A stretch of DNA of 64,000 nt from CAWUEZ02 sp963921355 (GCA_963921355.3 OZ001190.1:4836001-4900000), one strand, 5' to 3'; numbered from the stretch's first letter, positions 1 through 9,109 are shown. The notes: a model not told the origin generated them from the letters alone. Numbers and translations: made by a program.

Positions 1-70
1 TGCCCGTCCCATATCGAGCATGACACCGGTAATCTCTTTCCATGACTCTCATCTCACAGGGAGGCTCGCC

Positions 71-517
71 ATGTCAGCGAACACCAATCCCGTCGTCCTC
101 GCGCTCGAACAGGCCCTCGCGGACACCTTCGCGTTGAGCCTCAAGACGCAGAACTATCATTGGAACGTGGAGGGCCCCCAGTTCTTTTCCCTGCACGGCA
201 TGTTCGAGGAGCAGTACACCGACGCCCAGGAAGCGGTGGACGAGCTGGCGGAACGGATTCGCGCCCTCGGCGCCGCGGCTCCCGGCGGATTGAAGGCGTT
301 CCTCGACACCACCAAGATTGCCGATGCCAAGCAGGATGCGGACGCCCGCACGATGGTCGCCGACCTGGCCGACAGCCATGATACGGTCGCCGGTACCCTG
401 AAGGACGGTATCGCCAAGGCCGAGGAAATCGGCGACGTGTCCACAGCCGACATGCTGACAGGGCGGCTGACCGTCCACAACAAGCACGCCTGGATGCTGC
501 GCAGCACCAACAGCTGA
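71..517 (+). CDS. dps: Dps/ferritin-like DNA-protection protein
   Basis: 148-residue protein of the Dps family, cytoplasmic dodecamers that oxidise and store iron and shield DNA in stress. The N-terminal part carries the Dps ferroxidase pattern: H30 in NYHWNVEGP, H42, D57 and E61, in the family's usual spacing. Length is normal for a Dps of the starvation-inducible type. The ATG at 71 is preferred over an in-frame ATG at 20 because a good ribosome site (AGGGAGG) lies just before 71 and the alignment to the family begins there. It is the first gene of the window and appears monocistronic; the next gene is on the same strand but unrelated. Function is confident from the family; regulation cannot be read here. 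Confidence 0.93.
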   Translation: MSANTNPVVLALEQALADTFALSLKTQNYHWNVEGPQFFSLHGMFEEQYTDAQEAVDELAERIRALGAAAPGGLKAFLDTTKIADAKQDADARTMVADLADSHDTVAGTLKDGIAKAEEIGDVSTADMLTGRLTVHNKHAWMLRSTNS

Positions 518-611
518 CCAGGGATCCGCTCTGCCGTATCTCCGTCCCACGAAAGTCTGCCGCCGATGGCTGACCCAGGTCGGCCTCGCCTGCGCGCTGC
601 CCACGAGTAGT

Positions 612-1349
612 GTGGCGGCACCGGTAGTCCAGCCGCCGGTCCCGGGACTGACTGCTGGCGAAACCGGAACCGTCCATACCGTCGCCTCGGGAGATACCGT
701 TTCGCTGGAGAGCGGCTTGACCGTGCGCCTCGCCGGCGTCGAAGCACCGGCGGTAGCGGCGGATGGGCCGGCATGGCCGCTCGCGGAGATCGCGCGCGAA
801 ACGACCAGATCGCTGCTCGCCGAGCGTCGCGTGATTCTGCTCTACGCGGAGGATCGAAGGGACCGGTGGCGCCGGGCGATTGCCCATCTGGTGCGACTGC
901 CCGACCACCTGTGGGCCCAGGGCCATCTGCTGGACGCCGGTCTGGTGCGGGTGCGGACCACCAGATCGACCGCATCCGGTGCCAACAGGCTGCTGGCGCT
1001 CGAGCGGACAGCCCGTTCCAACCGCCTTGGTATCTGGGCCGACCGGTTCTACCGGATCCGCAATCCCGGCGAGACCTGGGAAGACCTCGACAGTTTCCAG
1101 ATCGTCGAGGGCCGCGTGGCCGATGCCGCGGAGGTCCGGGGAACCATCTATCTGAATTTCGGAACCGACTGGCGCCGGGACTTCACCTTTCGAATCCAGC
1201 GCGACGCCCGACGGAGATTCCGCCGTTACGTGGACGTCCCGTCAGACCTGACCGGCAGGGCCGTGCGGGGACGTGGTTGGGTGTTTCTCAGGAACGGTCC
1301 GATGATCGATCTGACGCATCCCGAGCAGCTTGAACTGCTGGCCAGCTAG
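612..1349 (+). CDS. Secreted thermonuclease-like (SNase-fold) protein
   Basis: About 245 residues of a staphylococcal-nuclease-like protein. The OB-fold part reads GDTVSLESGLTVRLAGVEAP, then E-D-R-R-D-R-W-R-R and a later LGIWADR, the landmarks of this family. A C-terminal extension of about 90 residues (containing YLNFGTDWR and a final THPEQLELL) follows. The listed GTG start has no ribosome site. The same frame stays open upstream to about 516 and reads as a plausible signal sequence (RRWLTQVGLACALP), so the true start may be a non-ATG codon such as the CTG at 531. The protein is therefore probably exported. Catalytic activity is inferred from the family only. Confidence 0.75.
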   Translation: MAAPVVQPPVPGLTAGETGTVHTVASGDTVSLESGLTVRLAGVEAPAVAADGPAWPLAEIARETTRSLLAERRVILLYAEDRRDRWRRAIAHLVRLPDHLWAQGHLLDAGLVRVRTTRSTASGANRLLALERTARSNRLGIWADRFYRIRNPGETWEDLDSFQIVEGRVADAAEVRGTIYLNFGTDWRRDFTFRIQRDARRRFRRYVDVPSDLTGRAVRGRGWVFLRNGPMIDLTHPEQLELLAS

Positions 1350-1467
1350 GGCCGGACCACGGGGCCGCGCCGCTGGATCTGTTCTAGGCCAACAGGTCTG
1401 GCATCCCCATATCCGCTGAAGCAAGATCCCGTATGCCCAGGCCAACGACTTCGGTTCTGCCATTCTG

Positions 1468-2958
1468 ATGCTCGACCCGTTGATCGGACTGCTTCGTTCC
1501 CTGATGCCCCGTCGGCCCCACCCCGCCGCTGTCGCCTTCGGGTTTCTGCTGTTGGCGGGTTGTTCGACCAATCCGGTGACCGGAAACCAGAGCTTCACCG
1601 CCTTCATGTCGCCGGCGGAGGAAGTCCGAATCGGCGCGGAGCAGCATCCCAAGATTCTCGACGAGTTCGGAGGCGCCTATGAGGAGGACGAGATCGGCGC
1701 CTATGTCGCCGTGCTCGGTGCCCGCCTGGCCGCCGTCTCCGACCGCCCGGACCTGAAGTTCACCTTCACGGTGCTCGACAGTCCGCTCGTGAACGCCTTC
1801 GCGCTGCCCGGAGGTTATGTCTATCTGAGCCGCGGTCTCATGGCGCTCGCCAACAACGAGGCCGAGCTGGCCGGCGTCGTCGGTCACGAGATCGGCCATG
1901 TCACGGCGCGCCATTCGGCAGAGCGCTACAGCCGGGGAGTGGTGGCGAACCTGGGCGCGGGGCTGCTGGGGGCGGTGATCGGCGATCGTGCCGTCGCAGA
2001 TGCGTTGAACCTAGGAAGCAATCTGTACCTGCGGGCCCACAGCCGGGACAGCGAGTTCGAAGCCGACACGTTGGGGCTGAGGTACATGACGCGCGCGGGC
2101 TACGATCCCGACGCCGTGGCGACCTTCCTCGAAAGCCTGAGGGCCCGCGACGCCCTGGACGCGAGACTCGCCGGATCCGATCGGGATCCGGACGGATTCA
2201 ATCTCCTCGCCACCCACCCGCGAACCGTCGATCGCGTCCGCGAAGCGCAACGCGCGACTGGCGCGACCGGGCCCGGGGCCCTCGAGCGCGAGCGATATCT
2301 GAAACGGATCGACGGGATGCTGTACGGGGATGATCCCGAACAGGGTTTCGTGCGCGACAGGACCTTTCAGCATCCCGTCCTGCGCTTTGAGTTCACGGTG
2401 CCGCCGGGCTTCATACTGTTCAACGGGTCCCGCCGGGTTGTCGCGCGCAACGCCAATGGCGCGATCGTCAGCTTCGACGGCGCACCCGTCCCCCGCGGCG
2501 TCGCGATGGACGCGTATCTGGCCAACAGCAGGTGGACCCGGGACTTGCGGCTGACATCGCTGGAAACGCTGTCGATCAATGGCCTGGAGGCCGCCACGGC
2601 GTCGAGCCGACTGCAGTCGCAGTCCGGTTCGGTCGATCTCCGGCTGGTGGCCATCCGGACCGCGCCGGACCGGATCTATCGCTTCGTCTTCACTGGCCCG
2701 AGCGCCGAGATCCAGCGCCTCGAAACAGAACTCCGCCGCACCACCTACAGCTTCCGCCTGCTGTCGGAGGCTGAAGCCGCCGAGTTGAAGCCCCACCGCC
2801 TGAGGCTACATGCCGTTCAGCCGGGCGATACGGCGGAGACTCTGGCCGAGCTCATGCCGAGCAGCCCCGAAAAGGTCGAGCGGTTCAGGGTTCTGAACGG
2901 CTTCACGCGCGGCGAGCAGCCGCGCGTGGGAACCTTGGTGAAATACGTCGCCGAATAG
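1468..2958 (+). CDS. M48-family metalloprotease, lipoprotein, with C-terminal LysM-like part
   Basis: 496 residues. The N-terminus is a lipoprotein signal with lipobox LLAGC (Cys at residue 32), so the protein is probably anchored on the periplasmic face of the envelope. The zinc site HEIGH is at residues 140-144, followed later by SEFEADTLGL, which supplies the third ligand in M48 enzymes of the BepA/YfgC type. The last 50 or so residues (HAVQPGDTAETLA and PRVGTLVKY) resemble a LysM-like tail. The ATG at 1504 is an alternative start that gives a shorter, more typical signal peptide; neither start has a strong ribosome site. The role is probably outer-membrane protein quality control, by family analogy. 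It converges on rpoH. Confidence 0.88.
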   Translation: MLDPLIGLLRSLMPRRPHPAAVAFGFLLLAGCSTNPVTGNQSFTAFMSPAEEVRIGAEQHPKILDEFGGAYEEDEIGAYVAVLGARLAAVSDRPDLKFTFTVLDSPLVNAFALPGGYVYLSRGLMALANNEAELAGVVGHEIGHVTARHSAERYSRGVVANLGAGLLGAVIGDRAVADALNLGSNLYLRAHSRDSEFEADTLGLRYMTRAGYDPDAVATFLESLRARDALDARLAGSDRDPDGFNLLATHPRTVDRVREAQRATGATGPGALERERYLKRIDGMLYGDDPEQGFVRDRTFQHPVLRFEFTVPPGFILFNGSRRVVARNANGAIVSFDGAPVPRGVAMDAYLANSRWTRDLRLTSLETLSINGLEAATASSRLQSQSGSVDLRLVAIRTAPDRIYRFVFTGPSAEIQRLETELRRTTYSFRLLSEAEAAELKPHRLRLHAVQPGDTAETLAELMPSSPEKVERFRVLNGFTRGEQPRVGTLVKYVAE

Positions 2959-2981
2959 GCACGCGGAGACGTCGGAAGTGT

Positions 2982-3869
2982 CTACGCCTCCAGCAACAGG
3001 TCGCTGGTCCGCTCCACCCGGTGCACCAGGCGGTCGCGGAGTTTCATCAAGGCACGGTTCTCGAGCTGGCGGACGCGCTCCTTCGAGACGCCCAGCTCAC
3101 GGCCCAACTGCTCGAGCGTGGCGCCTTCGTCGCGCAGCCGCCGCTGGTCGATGATCGTCCGTTCGCGCGGGCTCAGCTCGGCCAACGCCTCCGCCAGCCA
3201 CTTCGAGCGGGTCGAAGCGTCACGCATGCCGGTGACCACGTCCTCCGGGCTCGGACGATCATCGGCCAGGAAGTCCTGCCAGTCGTCTTCGCCGGCCTCG
3301 GAGATCGGTTCGTTCAAGGACTGGTCATGCCCCGACAGCCGCATCTCCATGGTTTCGACATCCCGGGTGCCGACATTCAGCTGCTGGGCGACGAACGCCC
3401 GGCCCTCATCGCTCATCGGCCCGTTAAGCGAGCCGTTGATCTTCGAGCGAAGGCGCCGGAGATTGAAGAACAGGGATTTCTGGGCCGCGGTCGTGCCGGT
3501 CCGCACAATCGACCAGTTCCGCAGGATGTAGTCCTGGATGGCCGAGCGAATCCACCAACCGGCATAGGTCGAGAAACGCACCTCGCGTTCCGGTTCGAAC
3601 CGGGCGGCGGCCTGCATCAGACCCACATTACCTTCCTGAACAAGATCCCCGATCGGGAGGCCATAGTTCCGGAACTTGCTGGCGGTCGACACCACAAGGC
3701 GGGTGTAGGAACGCACCAGTTCGTGCAGCGCCCGTTCATCACCCTCATCGCGCCACCGGCGAGCCAGATCGAATTCATGATCTCGCTCCAGCAACGGCTC
3801 CTTCATCGATGCCTTGATGAAGGCGATGTTCGCGCGCTGCGTCTCTGGATCATCGATATGGGCCATCAT
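2982..3869 (-). CDS. rpoH: RNA polymerase sigma-32 factor
   Basis: 295-residue heat-shock sigma factor. Region 2 is clear (YGLPIGDLVQEGNVGLMQAA and STYAGWWIRSAIQDY), and the RpoH box is present as QKSLFFNLRRLRSK, which separates RpoH from RpoD and RpoS. Region 4 ends in a helix-turn-helix (LGVSKERVRQLENRA). It directs RNA polymerase to chaperone and protease promoters; htpG in this window would be an expected target. Two adjacent ATG codons can start the gene. Many alphaproteobacteria have two or more RpoH paralogues, and which one this is cannot be settled here. It converges on the M48 protease gene with a 23-bp gap. Confidence 0.93.
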   Translation of the reverse strand: MMAHIDDPETQRANIAFIKASMKEPLLERDHEFDLARRWRDEGDERALHELVRSYTRLVVSTASKFRNYGLPIGDLVQEGNVGLMQAAARFEPEREVRFSTYAGWWIRSAIQDYILRNWSIVRTGTTAAQKSLFFNLRRLRSKINGSLNGPMSDEGRAFVAQQLNVGTRDVETMEMRLSGHDQSLNEPISEAGEDDWQDFLADDRPSPEDVVTGMRDASTRSKWLAEALAELSPRERTIIDQRRLRDEGATLEQLGRELGVSKERVRQLENRALMKLRDRLVHRVERTSDLLLEA

Positions 3870-4011
3870 GCCCCCCGTGGTGATTTCCCGCTGATCGAGT
3901 AGGTTTGTTTGCCACCGATACGATTGCGGGATTAAAACGGATCACCGTTTGGAGGCCATCTCCGAAGAATTTTCTGTCTTTTTTTGAGAAGCGGCTTGAA
4001 AGCCGCCGATT

Positions 4012-4875
4012 TCAACGCACTAGCCGCAGGGCTTCGGGTTGGGAAATCGGTTCGGCATCGACGCGATCGACAATCTGGCCATCCGGAGACAGACAGACGG
4101 CAATCAGCGAGCCTCCCCGCCCACAGCCGCCGTCGATGGTGAGGGTCGCCTGGGTTTCAGACCAGCCGGCACCGTCGGGATCAAAGCCACGGATCACCCG
4201 CCGATAACCCTGGTATCCCGTATCGGGCACCCGTGAGAACGATCGGTTGGCCCACCAGAACGCATCCCGTTGTTCGTGCAATGCCCTTTCGGGATCGATA
4301 CCGGCGCTGACGAACAGGGCGCCGCCAGGGCCGCTGTGGGCGTAGCGCCGCAGATGGTTGAACCAGGGCTGGTGCCCGGGCGCTGCCTGCATGGCGGCTT
4401 TCAGGCGCCCCGTCCAGCGGGTCAGCGCCACCATACCCTCGCCCGCGGCCGCATGGGCCTGGGCGGGATCTCCGCCGAACGCCCGCAGGGTGGAATCGAC
4501 GCCCCGCGCCATCATCCAGTCCAGCAGATCCTTGGGCTTCGGCGCGAAGTGGATCTGCAGCAGCTTGTGCCACATCTCCTCCTGAGCCCCGCGCAGGTAG
4601 GCGATGTCGTTGGGCATGTAAAGCGGGCGCTGGGCCAGGACCAGGGTCCGAAAGCGCAGAATCTCGGTCAAAGTCGCGCGGACATCGCCGCAGCCATAGA
4701 CATTTCCGAGATAGACGATCCGATCGCCGGCCGAAAAGCGCTCACCGATGCTGTCATGGAGGGCTTCAAGCTGGCCGACCGCGCCGAATATCGAGCCGAT
4801 CGCCCAGATGCGGTCCGCACCGGACAGATCGATCTGTCGCTCGGAAACAAGGGCGGGGGCTGGGTCGGCGGTCAT
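4012..4875 (-). CDS. Metallophosphoesterase-like protein with lost metal-binding motifs
   Basis: 287 residues that follow the layout of bacterial serine/threonine phosphatases of the calcineurin fold. The metal-binding residues are missing: where active members have D-x-H the sequence reads AIGSIFGAV; where they have GDxxDRG it reads YLGNVYGCG; where they have GNHE it reads YLRGAQEEM. The C-terminal part (ALFVSAGIDP, TIDGGCGRGG) keeps the family outline. It may be a non-catalytic pseudophosphatase or a regulatory or binding protein. A small GCGGCT/AGCCGC hairpin lies just beyond the stop codon. It is single, with no obvious operon partner. The fold assignment is reasonably sure; the loss of activity is inference. 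Confidence 0.7.
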   Translation of the reverse strand: MTADPAPALVSERQIDLSGADRIWAIGSIFGAVGQLEALHDSIGERFSAGDRIVYLGNVYGCGDVRATLTEILRFRTLVLAQRPLYMPNDIAYLRGAQEEMWHKLLQIHFAPKPKDLLDWMMARGVDSTLRAFGGDPAQAHAAAGEGMVALTRWTGRLKAAMQAAPGHQPWFNHLRRYAHSGPGGALFVSAGIDPERALHEQRDAFWWANRSFSRVPDTGYQGYRRVIRGFDPDGAGWSETQATLTIDGGCGRGGSLIAVCLSPDGQIVDRVDAEPISQPEALRLVR

Positions 4876-5066
4876 CCGGCTTCGCGGTGAGTGTATCCAA
4901 CCCTTCGGTGATATCAGCCGCTCTGAGTCAGCGAAAGGCCGCCGTGGCCGGCACGGAGCCGATGGCCCTGCCGGTCGGCTTCTCCCCTCAGTAACCCCAG
5001 GAAATCAGGCGTATTTCGAGAATCCGGCCGTCCCGAATCCCTTTTGAAGTCGCCCGCAAAAGCGAA

Positions 5067-5086
5067 GGGCGGCCCGAAGGCCGCCC
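5067..5086 (-). terminator. Probable intrinsic terminator of carD
   Basis: Perfect 8-bp stem GGGCGGCC/GGCCGCCC closed by a tetraloop that reads TTCG on the minus strand, followed there by TTCGCTTTT. It lies 30 bp beyond the carD stop codon. The T-run is imperfect. Confidence 0.65.
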
Positions 5087-5115
5087 TAGCTGAAATCACC
5101 CGACTCGGACGTCGG

Positions 5116-5613
5116 TCAGGCGGCGTCCATCAGTTTCTCGAGCCGGTCGATCGCCGCATCCTCGTCGATCTGTTCGATCTTGGCGAACTCACGGGCCAGG
5201 CGATCAATCGCGGCCTGGTACATCTGGCGCTCGCTATAGGACTGCTCGGCCTGATTGCTCGAGCGCCGCAGATCACGGACCACCTCGGCAATCGACACCG
5301 GATCACCGGAATTGATCTTGGTTTCGTATTCCTGGGCCCGGCGGCTCCACATGGTCCGACGGACACGCGCGCGGCCTTTGAGCTTCTGGATGGCGGCGTC
5401 CATCTGCTTGCGGCTGCTCAGGCGACGCAGGCCACTGGTTTTCGCCTTTGCCACCGGGATCCGCAGGGTCATCCGGTCCTGCTCGAAATCGATCACCAGG
5501 AGTTCAAGTTCGGAACCCGCGATGGTCTGCGTCTCGGTTCCCTTGATCAGCCCGACGCCATGGGTCGGATACACAACATAGTCACCGGTACTGAACTCGC
5601 TCTTTTTGGTCAT
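5116..5613 (-). CDS. carD: CarD-family transcriptional regulator
   Basis: 165 residues. The N-terminal RNA-polymerase-interacting domain starts with FSTGDYVVYPTHGVGLIKG, the hallmark of CarD/TRCF RID domains. It is followed by the helical C-terminal DNA-contacting part (RRAQEYETKINSGD, AEVVRDL). CarD binds the RNA polymerase beta subunit and stabilises open complexes. The ATG at 5613 is preferred over a TTG at 5640 because it fits the family start and follows a purine-rich GGAAAAAG. It lies downstream of fdxA on the same strand, a neighbour pair common in alphaproteobacteria, but 394 bp separate them, so it probably has its own promoter. Confidence 0.92.
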   Translation of the reverse strand: MTKKSEFSTGDYVVYPTHGVGLIKGTETQTIAGSELELLVIDFEQDRMTLRIPVAKAKTSGLRRLSSRKQMDAAIQKLKGRARVRRTMWSRRAQEYETKINSGDPVSIAEVVRDLRRSSNQAEQSYSERQMYQAAIDRLAREFAKIEQIDEDAAIDRLEKLMDAA

Positions 5614-6007
5614 CGGTTCTTTTTCCACGTCCTCTTCCAATCCTCAGGGCAAAGTAGACCCGCGTCGCTGTGCGCCGCATCAGTCGCCAATGGCTGTCGA
5701 ACTCTCCCTTTCGACACGGGCTCGGCCTCGTCAAGAGAGACGTCGAGTGCCCGTCGAAACGCCACGTTTCGTCGATGGTCCCACGTTTTGCGGGGATGGC
5801 GCCGACATTGCTCTCCGGGCCAGCGCCGATGGTGGAGACCATATCACAAAAAATGGGGAATTGGTAGCCGAGCGGGTACCCGGACGGGGCTCTGTCCGAG
5901 GGCAACAGCAAGACTTTCTGTGAATCAGGTAGTTGTAACGGGATTCTTAATGCGGACAGGAAAGTTCGTCCGGGAAGTGTTTCATCCGGGGTCTGCCAAC
6001 CAGGCCC
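5614..6007 (-). other. Long leader/promoter region between fdxA and carD
   Basis: 394 bp without a credible gene; open frames here do not resemble protein families. It should contain the carD promoter. Visible structure includes a 7-bp inverted repeat CGAAACG-CCA-CGTTTCG around 5757-5773 and an A/T-rich stretch around 5847-5860 (TCACAAAAAATGGGG) that could hold a promoter read leftward. No known riboswitch was recognised. Confidence 0.5.
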
Positions 6008-6346
<339 letters not shown>

Positions 6347-6389
6347 GCGGGTCTCCGGAACGGGTGCCGTCGCTCTTTAGCGTAGGCAC

Positions 6390-6857
6390 TCAATTCGCAT
6401 CAAGACCGAGTTTGTCGAGCGCCCGCTTGCGAGCCTCTCCGCTCTGCCGGTCCGAGACGTACAGGAGACCGGCCAGTCTGCGCATCAGCTGCGCCTCGTA
6501 CTCATGCAACTCCCCGTCGGCGTACACGACCTCCCAGAGCGCCTCCATCAGATCCACCCGCCCGTCTTCGTCCAGCCGGTCCTTCACCGTCCGGGTGAAG
6601 CCGTACATGTCGACCATCTCGTCGGCGGCCTGGGCCGCTTCATCCATGACCCGGTCGACCACATCCCGCGCGACCGAAAACCGGTCGGCCAGACGGTCGG
6701 CGATGATCGCGCGTTCCTGCACGTCCATGGTTCCGTCCAGGACCGCCGCTCGGGCCAGCAGAACGGCAACGGCGGTGGCGAGTTCGTCCTTCGGGGCCGC
6801 CGCTGGGGCACCACCCGATTCCAGTCGGTCCATGAAACGTTTCAGGTGGGCCAGCAT
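6390..6857 (-). CDS. TerB-like tellurite-resistance-family protein
   Basis: 155 residues, all helical in outline, with the two-halved TerB pattern: AVAVLLARAAVLDGTMDVQE in the first half and LWEVVYADGELHEYEA in the second. Each half contains the acidic D-G-x-(M/L)-x-x-x-E motif thought to bind metal. The start at 6857 is favoured because AGGAA precedes it at good spacing; an upstream ATG at 6878 lacks one. The product is cytoplasmic. TerB-like proteins are found in stress and envelope contexts, but their reaction, if any, is unknown. It lies 43 bp upstream of fdxA on the same strand, so the two may be co-transcribed. Confidence 0.82.
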   Translation of the reverse strand: MLAHLKRFMDRLESGGAPAAAPKDELATAVAVLLARAAVLDGTMDVQERAIIADRLADRFSVARDVVDRVMDEAAQAADEMVDMYGFTRTVKDRLDEDGRVDLMEALWEVVYADGELHEYEAQLMRRLAGLLYVSDRQSGEARKRALDKLGLDAN

Positions 6858-6912
6858 GGTGAGTTCCTTGCGTTGCATTCACGTCGAGTAGGCGACTACA
6901 TAGGGGCCCAGG

Positions 6913-7581
6913 ATGTCTTCGTCAGCCCCTCACCCGCACCCACTCGACGCAATCGCCCCGGACGACGCCCTGGATGCGCCGGCGGCCCGCCGCAACGCAG
7001 GTCCGCTGCTGGCTGTCCTGCTCCGGGAACTGCCGGCGGATGGCACCGTCCTCGAAGTGGGTGCCGGCACCGGACAACATGCCGCGGCGTTCGGTCCGGC
7101 CCTGAGCCCGCGCCGGTGGTTGCCCACGGACGCCTTTCCCGAACGGTTGGCCAGCATTACGGCGTGGTCGAGGAGCCTGCCCGACACAGCACCCCGCCCC
7201 CTGCCGCCGCGCGTGCTGGATGCGTCGGAACCGCCAGGCGCCTGGCCGATCACCGATCAGGACTCGGTGCGCGCCGTCGTCTCGGTGAATGTCGTCCATA
7301 TCGCGCCCTGGCCGGTCGCGGTCGGCCTGTTCGCCGAGGCCGCCCGGCTGCTGAGCCGCGGCGATCCGATCATCCTCTACGGCCCGTTCGCGAGAAACGG
7401 CGACCACACCGGGGAGGGCAACCGGCAGTTCGATGCCGACCTGCGGGCCCAGAACCCGGACTGGGGAATCCGCGACCTCGATCACGACATTTTGCCGGCC
7501 GCCCGCACGGCGGGGTTCGAGGAAGGCGCAATCCACCCCATGCCGGCCAACAACCTGACGGTGGTCCTGCGCCGGCGCTGA
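6913..7581 (+). CDS. DUF938 SAM-dependent methyltransferase-like protein
   Basis: 222 residues with a Rossmann methyltransferase outline. Motif I is VLEVGAGTGQHAAAF, and the family-typical PTDAFPERLASI follows about 25 residues later. Other DUF938 landmarks are VNVVHIAPW, LYGPFARNGDHT and a C-terminal MPANNLTVVLRR. The substrate is not known for the family. It is divergent from the terB gene, with 55 bp between start codons, and converges on the aminotransferase gene. Assignment to the family is confident; a biochemical role cannot be given. Confidence 0.88.
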   Translation: MSSSAPHPHPLDAIAPDDALDAPAARRNAGPLLAVLLRELPADGTVLEVGAGTGQHAAAFGPALSPRRWLPTDAFPERLASITAWSRSLPDTAPRPLPPRVLDASEPPGAWPITDQDSVRAVVSVNVVHIAPWPVAVGLFAEAARLLSRGDPIILYGPFARNGDHTGEGNRQFDADLRAQNPDWGIRDLDHDILPAARTAGFEEGAIHPMPANNLTVVLRRR

Positions 7582-7617
7582 TCGATTGCCAGCGGTCGGG
7601 CACCAGGGGCCGCCTGC

Positions 7618-8580
7618 CTACTCCAGCGCGGCGATCAGACGCCCGATCTCCTCGTCGGTCGTGATGTAGTGGACGCTCGCACGCACGGCGGTGCCGATCC
7701 CGCGGCGGTCGTAGCTGACCCGCATGCCCCAGCCGAGCGCGTAGTCGATCGCCACACCGAGGGCCGCCTTGCCGGCGAAATGGCATTCCCAGTTCTCGAA
7801 CCGCCGGGCGTCGTCACGGATCACGTAATGGCCTTCGTCGACCAGTTCGGCGGCATGCTGATCGAGCAGCGGCGGGTCGAGCCGCTCGATCCAGTCACCG
7901 CGCACGTGCAGGAACCCGGTACCGCGCGGCCCCCGCAGGTACTTGCGCCCGGTCGCCGACAGGAAGTCGCAGCCGATCTCTTCGACGTCGAGCGGGATCT
8001 GGCCGGCCGACTGGCAGGCATCCAGGAGGTAGGGAATGCCGTGCCGCCGTGCCACGGCGCCGACGGCCGCCGCGGGGTTGACCAGGCCGCCACCGGTCGG
8101 CACATGGCTGATCGAGATCAGCTTGACCCGGGAATCGATCATCTGCTCCAGCGCCGCGACGTCGATCTGGCCATCGGCGTCGTTCGGGACGATGTCGACC
8201 TGGCAGCCGGTGTGTTTCGCCCGGTGCAGATAGGCGATCATGTTCGAGCCGTACTCCGAGACCGTGGTCAGGATCCGGTCCCCCGGCCCGAGTTCGAGCG
8301 CGTAGAACGCCATGTCCCAGGCGCGGGTCGCGTTTTCGATGAAGGCGACTTCCTCGGGACGGCAGTTCAGCAAGCCGGCGGTGGCCGCATAGAAGTTCTC
8401 CAGCGCGGGCCGGTTGCGCTCGGCAGTCTCATACCCGCCGCGAAACTCCTCTTCCCGCTGCCAGCCGATCAACGCGTCGGCAACCGGCATCGGCATCAGG
8501 GAAGAGCCGGCATGGTTCAGGTGGACGATGCTGGCACAGCCGCGGGTCTCGGCCCGGGCGCGGACAACGTCAAAGCTCAT
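7618..8580 (-). CDS. Class V aminotransferase (cysteine-desulfurase-like), apparently internally deleted
   Basis: 320 residues of a PLP enzyme of the class V / SufS-like group. Recognisable parts are the N-terminal LNHAGSSLMP, IENATRAWDMAFY, SHVPTGGGLVNP, LLDACQSAGQIP and the Schiff-base lysine in SATGRKYLRGPRGTGFL. Family members run to about 380-390 residues. Here the sequence jumps from DYALGWGM straight to RVSYDRRGIG and VRASVHYITTDEEI. The usual 60-75 residues of the C-terminal small domain (RCGIVTF-type strand and surroundings) are missing while the frame is kept. The start has a GGAGG site. The PLP site is intact, but folding of the small domain is doubtful, so the gene may be inactive. 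Confidence 0.8.
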   Translation of the reverse strand: MSFDVVRARAETRGCASIVHLNHAGSSLMPMPVADALIGWQREEEFRGGYETAERNRPALENFYAATAGLLNCRPEEVAFIENATRAWDMAFYALELGPGDRILTTVSEYGSNMIAYLHRAKHTGCQVDIVPNDADGQIDVAALEQMIDSRVKLISISHVPTGGGLVNPAAAVGAVARRHGIPYLLDACQSAGQIPLDVEEIGCDFLSATGRKYLRGPRGTGFLHVRGDWIERLDPPLLDQHAAELVDEGHYVIRDDARRFENWECHFAGKAALGVAIDYALGWGMRVSYDRRGIGTAVRASVHYITTDEEIGRLIAALE

Positions 8581-8641
8581 GGAAGGCCTCCGGGCGGCGG
8601 GATTCTGCAGATCGCGAACACCACCCTAAATGAGGACCAGA

Positions 8642-9109
8642 TCAGTTGGAATCGCCGTCGTCCACCAGCCGATTGAGCGCCCTTCGGTCGCGCTTCGTCG
8701 GCCGGCCGCTGCCTTTCTCGCGCGCCGGGACGGACGGCGCGAACACCGTCGGGTCGGGAGCTTCAGGCTTGCGTTCCGGAACCGGGGCCAGATCCTCGTA
8801 CAGAGTCCGCGCCTCCGGTGCCGGCCCGCGACGCACGGCCAGCGACAGCACCCGGACAACCCGGACGTGGGGTCCTTGCGGGAAGGTCAGCACGTCGCCG
8901 ATCCGCACCCGTTGGTGCGCCTTCGCGACCACCTTGCCGTCCAGACGCAAACGGTTCGCCGCCAGCAGCTTGTTGGCGAGCGCGCGGGTCTTGAAGAACC
9001 GGGCGCACCACAGCCACTTGTCCAGTCGCTGCGCGCTGTTGCCTCCTGGATCCTCCCCGCCCGCGCCGTTGCCGACAGGATTGTCGGGCCCGTCGTCCGT
9101 GGGGGTCAT
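8642..9109 (-). CDS. hslR: S4-domain RNA-binding protein (Hsp15-like)
   Basis: 155 residues. The S4 domain occupies roughly residues 25-90 (QRLDKWLWCARFFKTRALAN, LDGKVVAKAHQRVRIGD), as in Hsp15/RqcP-type proteins that bind 50S subunits with stalled peptidyl-tRNA. The tail is basic and rich in Lys/Arg (REKGSGRPTKRDRRALNR). Its ATG overlaps the stop codon of the helicase gene (ATGA), so the two are translationally coupled. Helicase-then-S4 is a recurring arrangement in alphaproteobacteria and suggests an RNA or ribosome maintenance operon. Confidence 0.88.
   Translation of the reverse strand: MTPTDDGPDNPVGNGAGGEDPGGNSAQRLDKWLWCARFFKTRALANKLLAANRLRLDGKVVAKAHQRVRIGDVLTFPQGPHVRVVRVLSLAVRRGPAPEARTLYEDLAPVPERKPEAPDPTVFAPSVPAREKGSGRPTKRDRRALNRLVDDGDSN

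Noticed and set aside
3957..4011. Intrinsic terminator with a T-run near 3980-3986
   Set aside because: The T-run is on the plus strand ahead of the hairpin, where no plus-strand gene ends; the minus-strand hairpin has no T-run after it.
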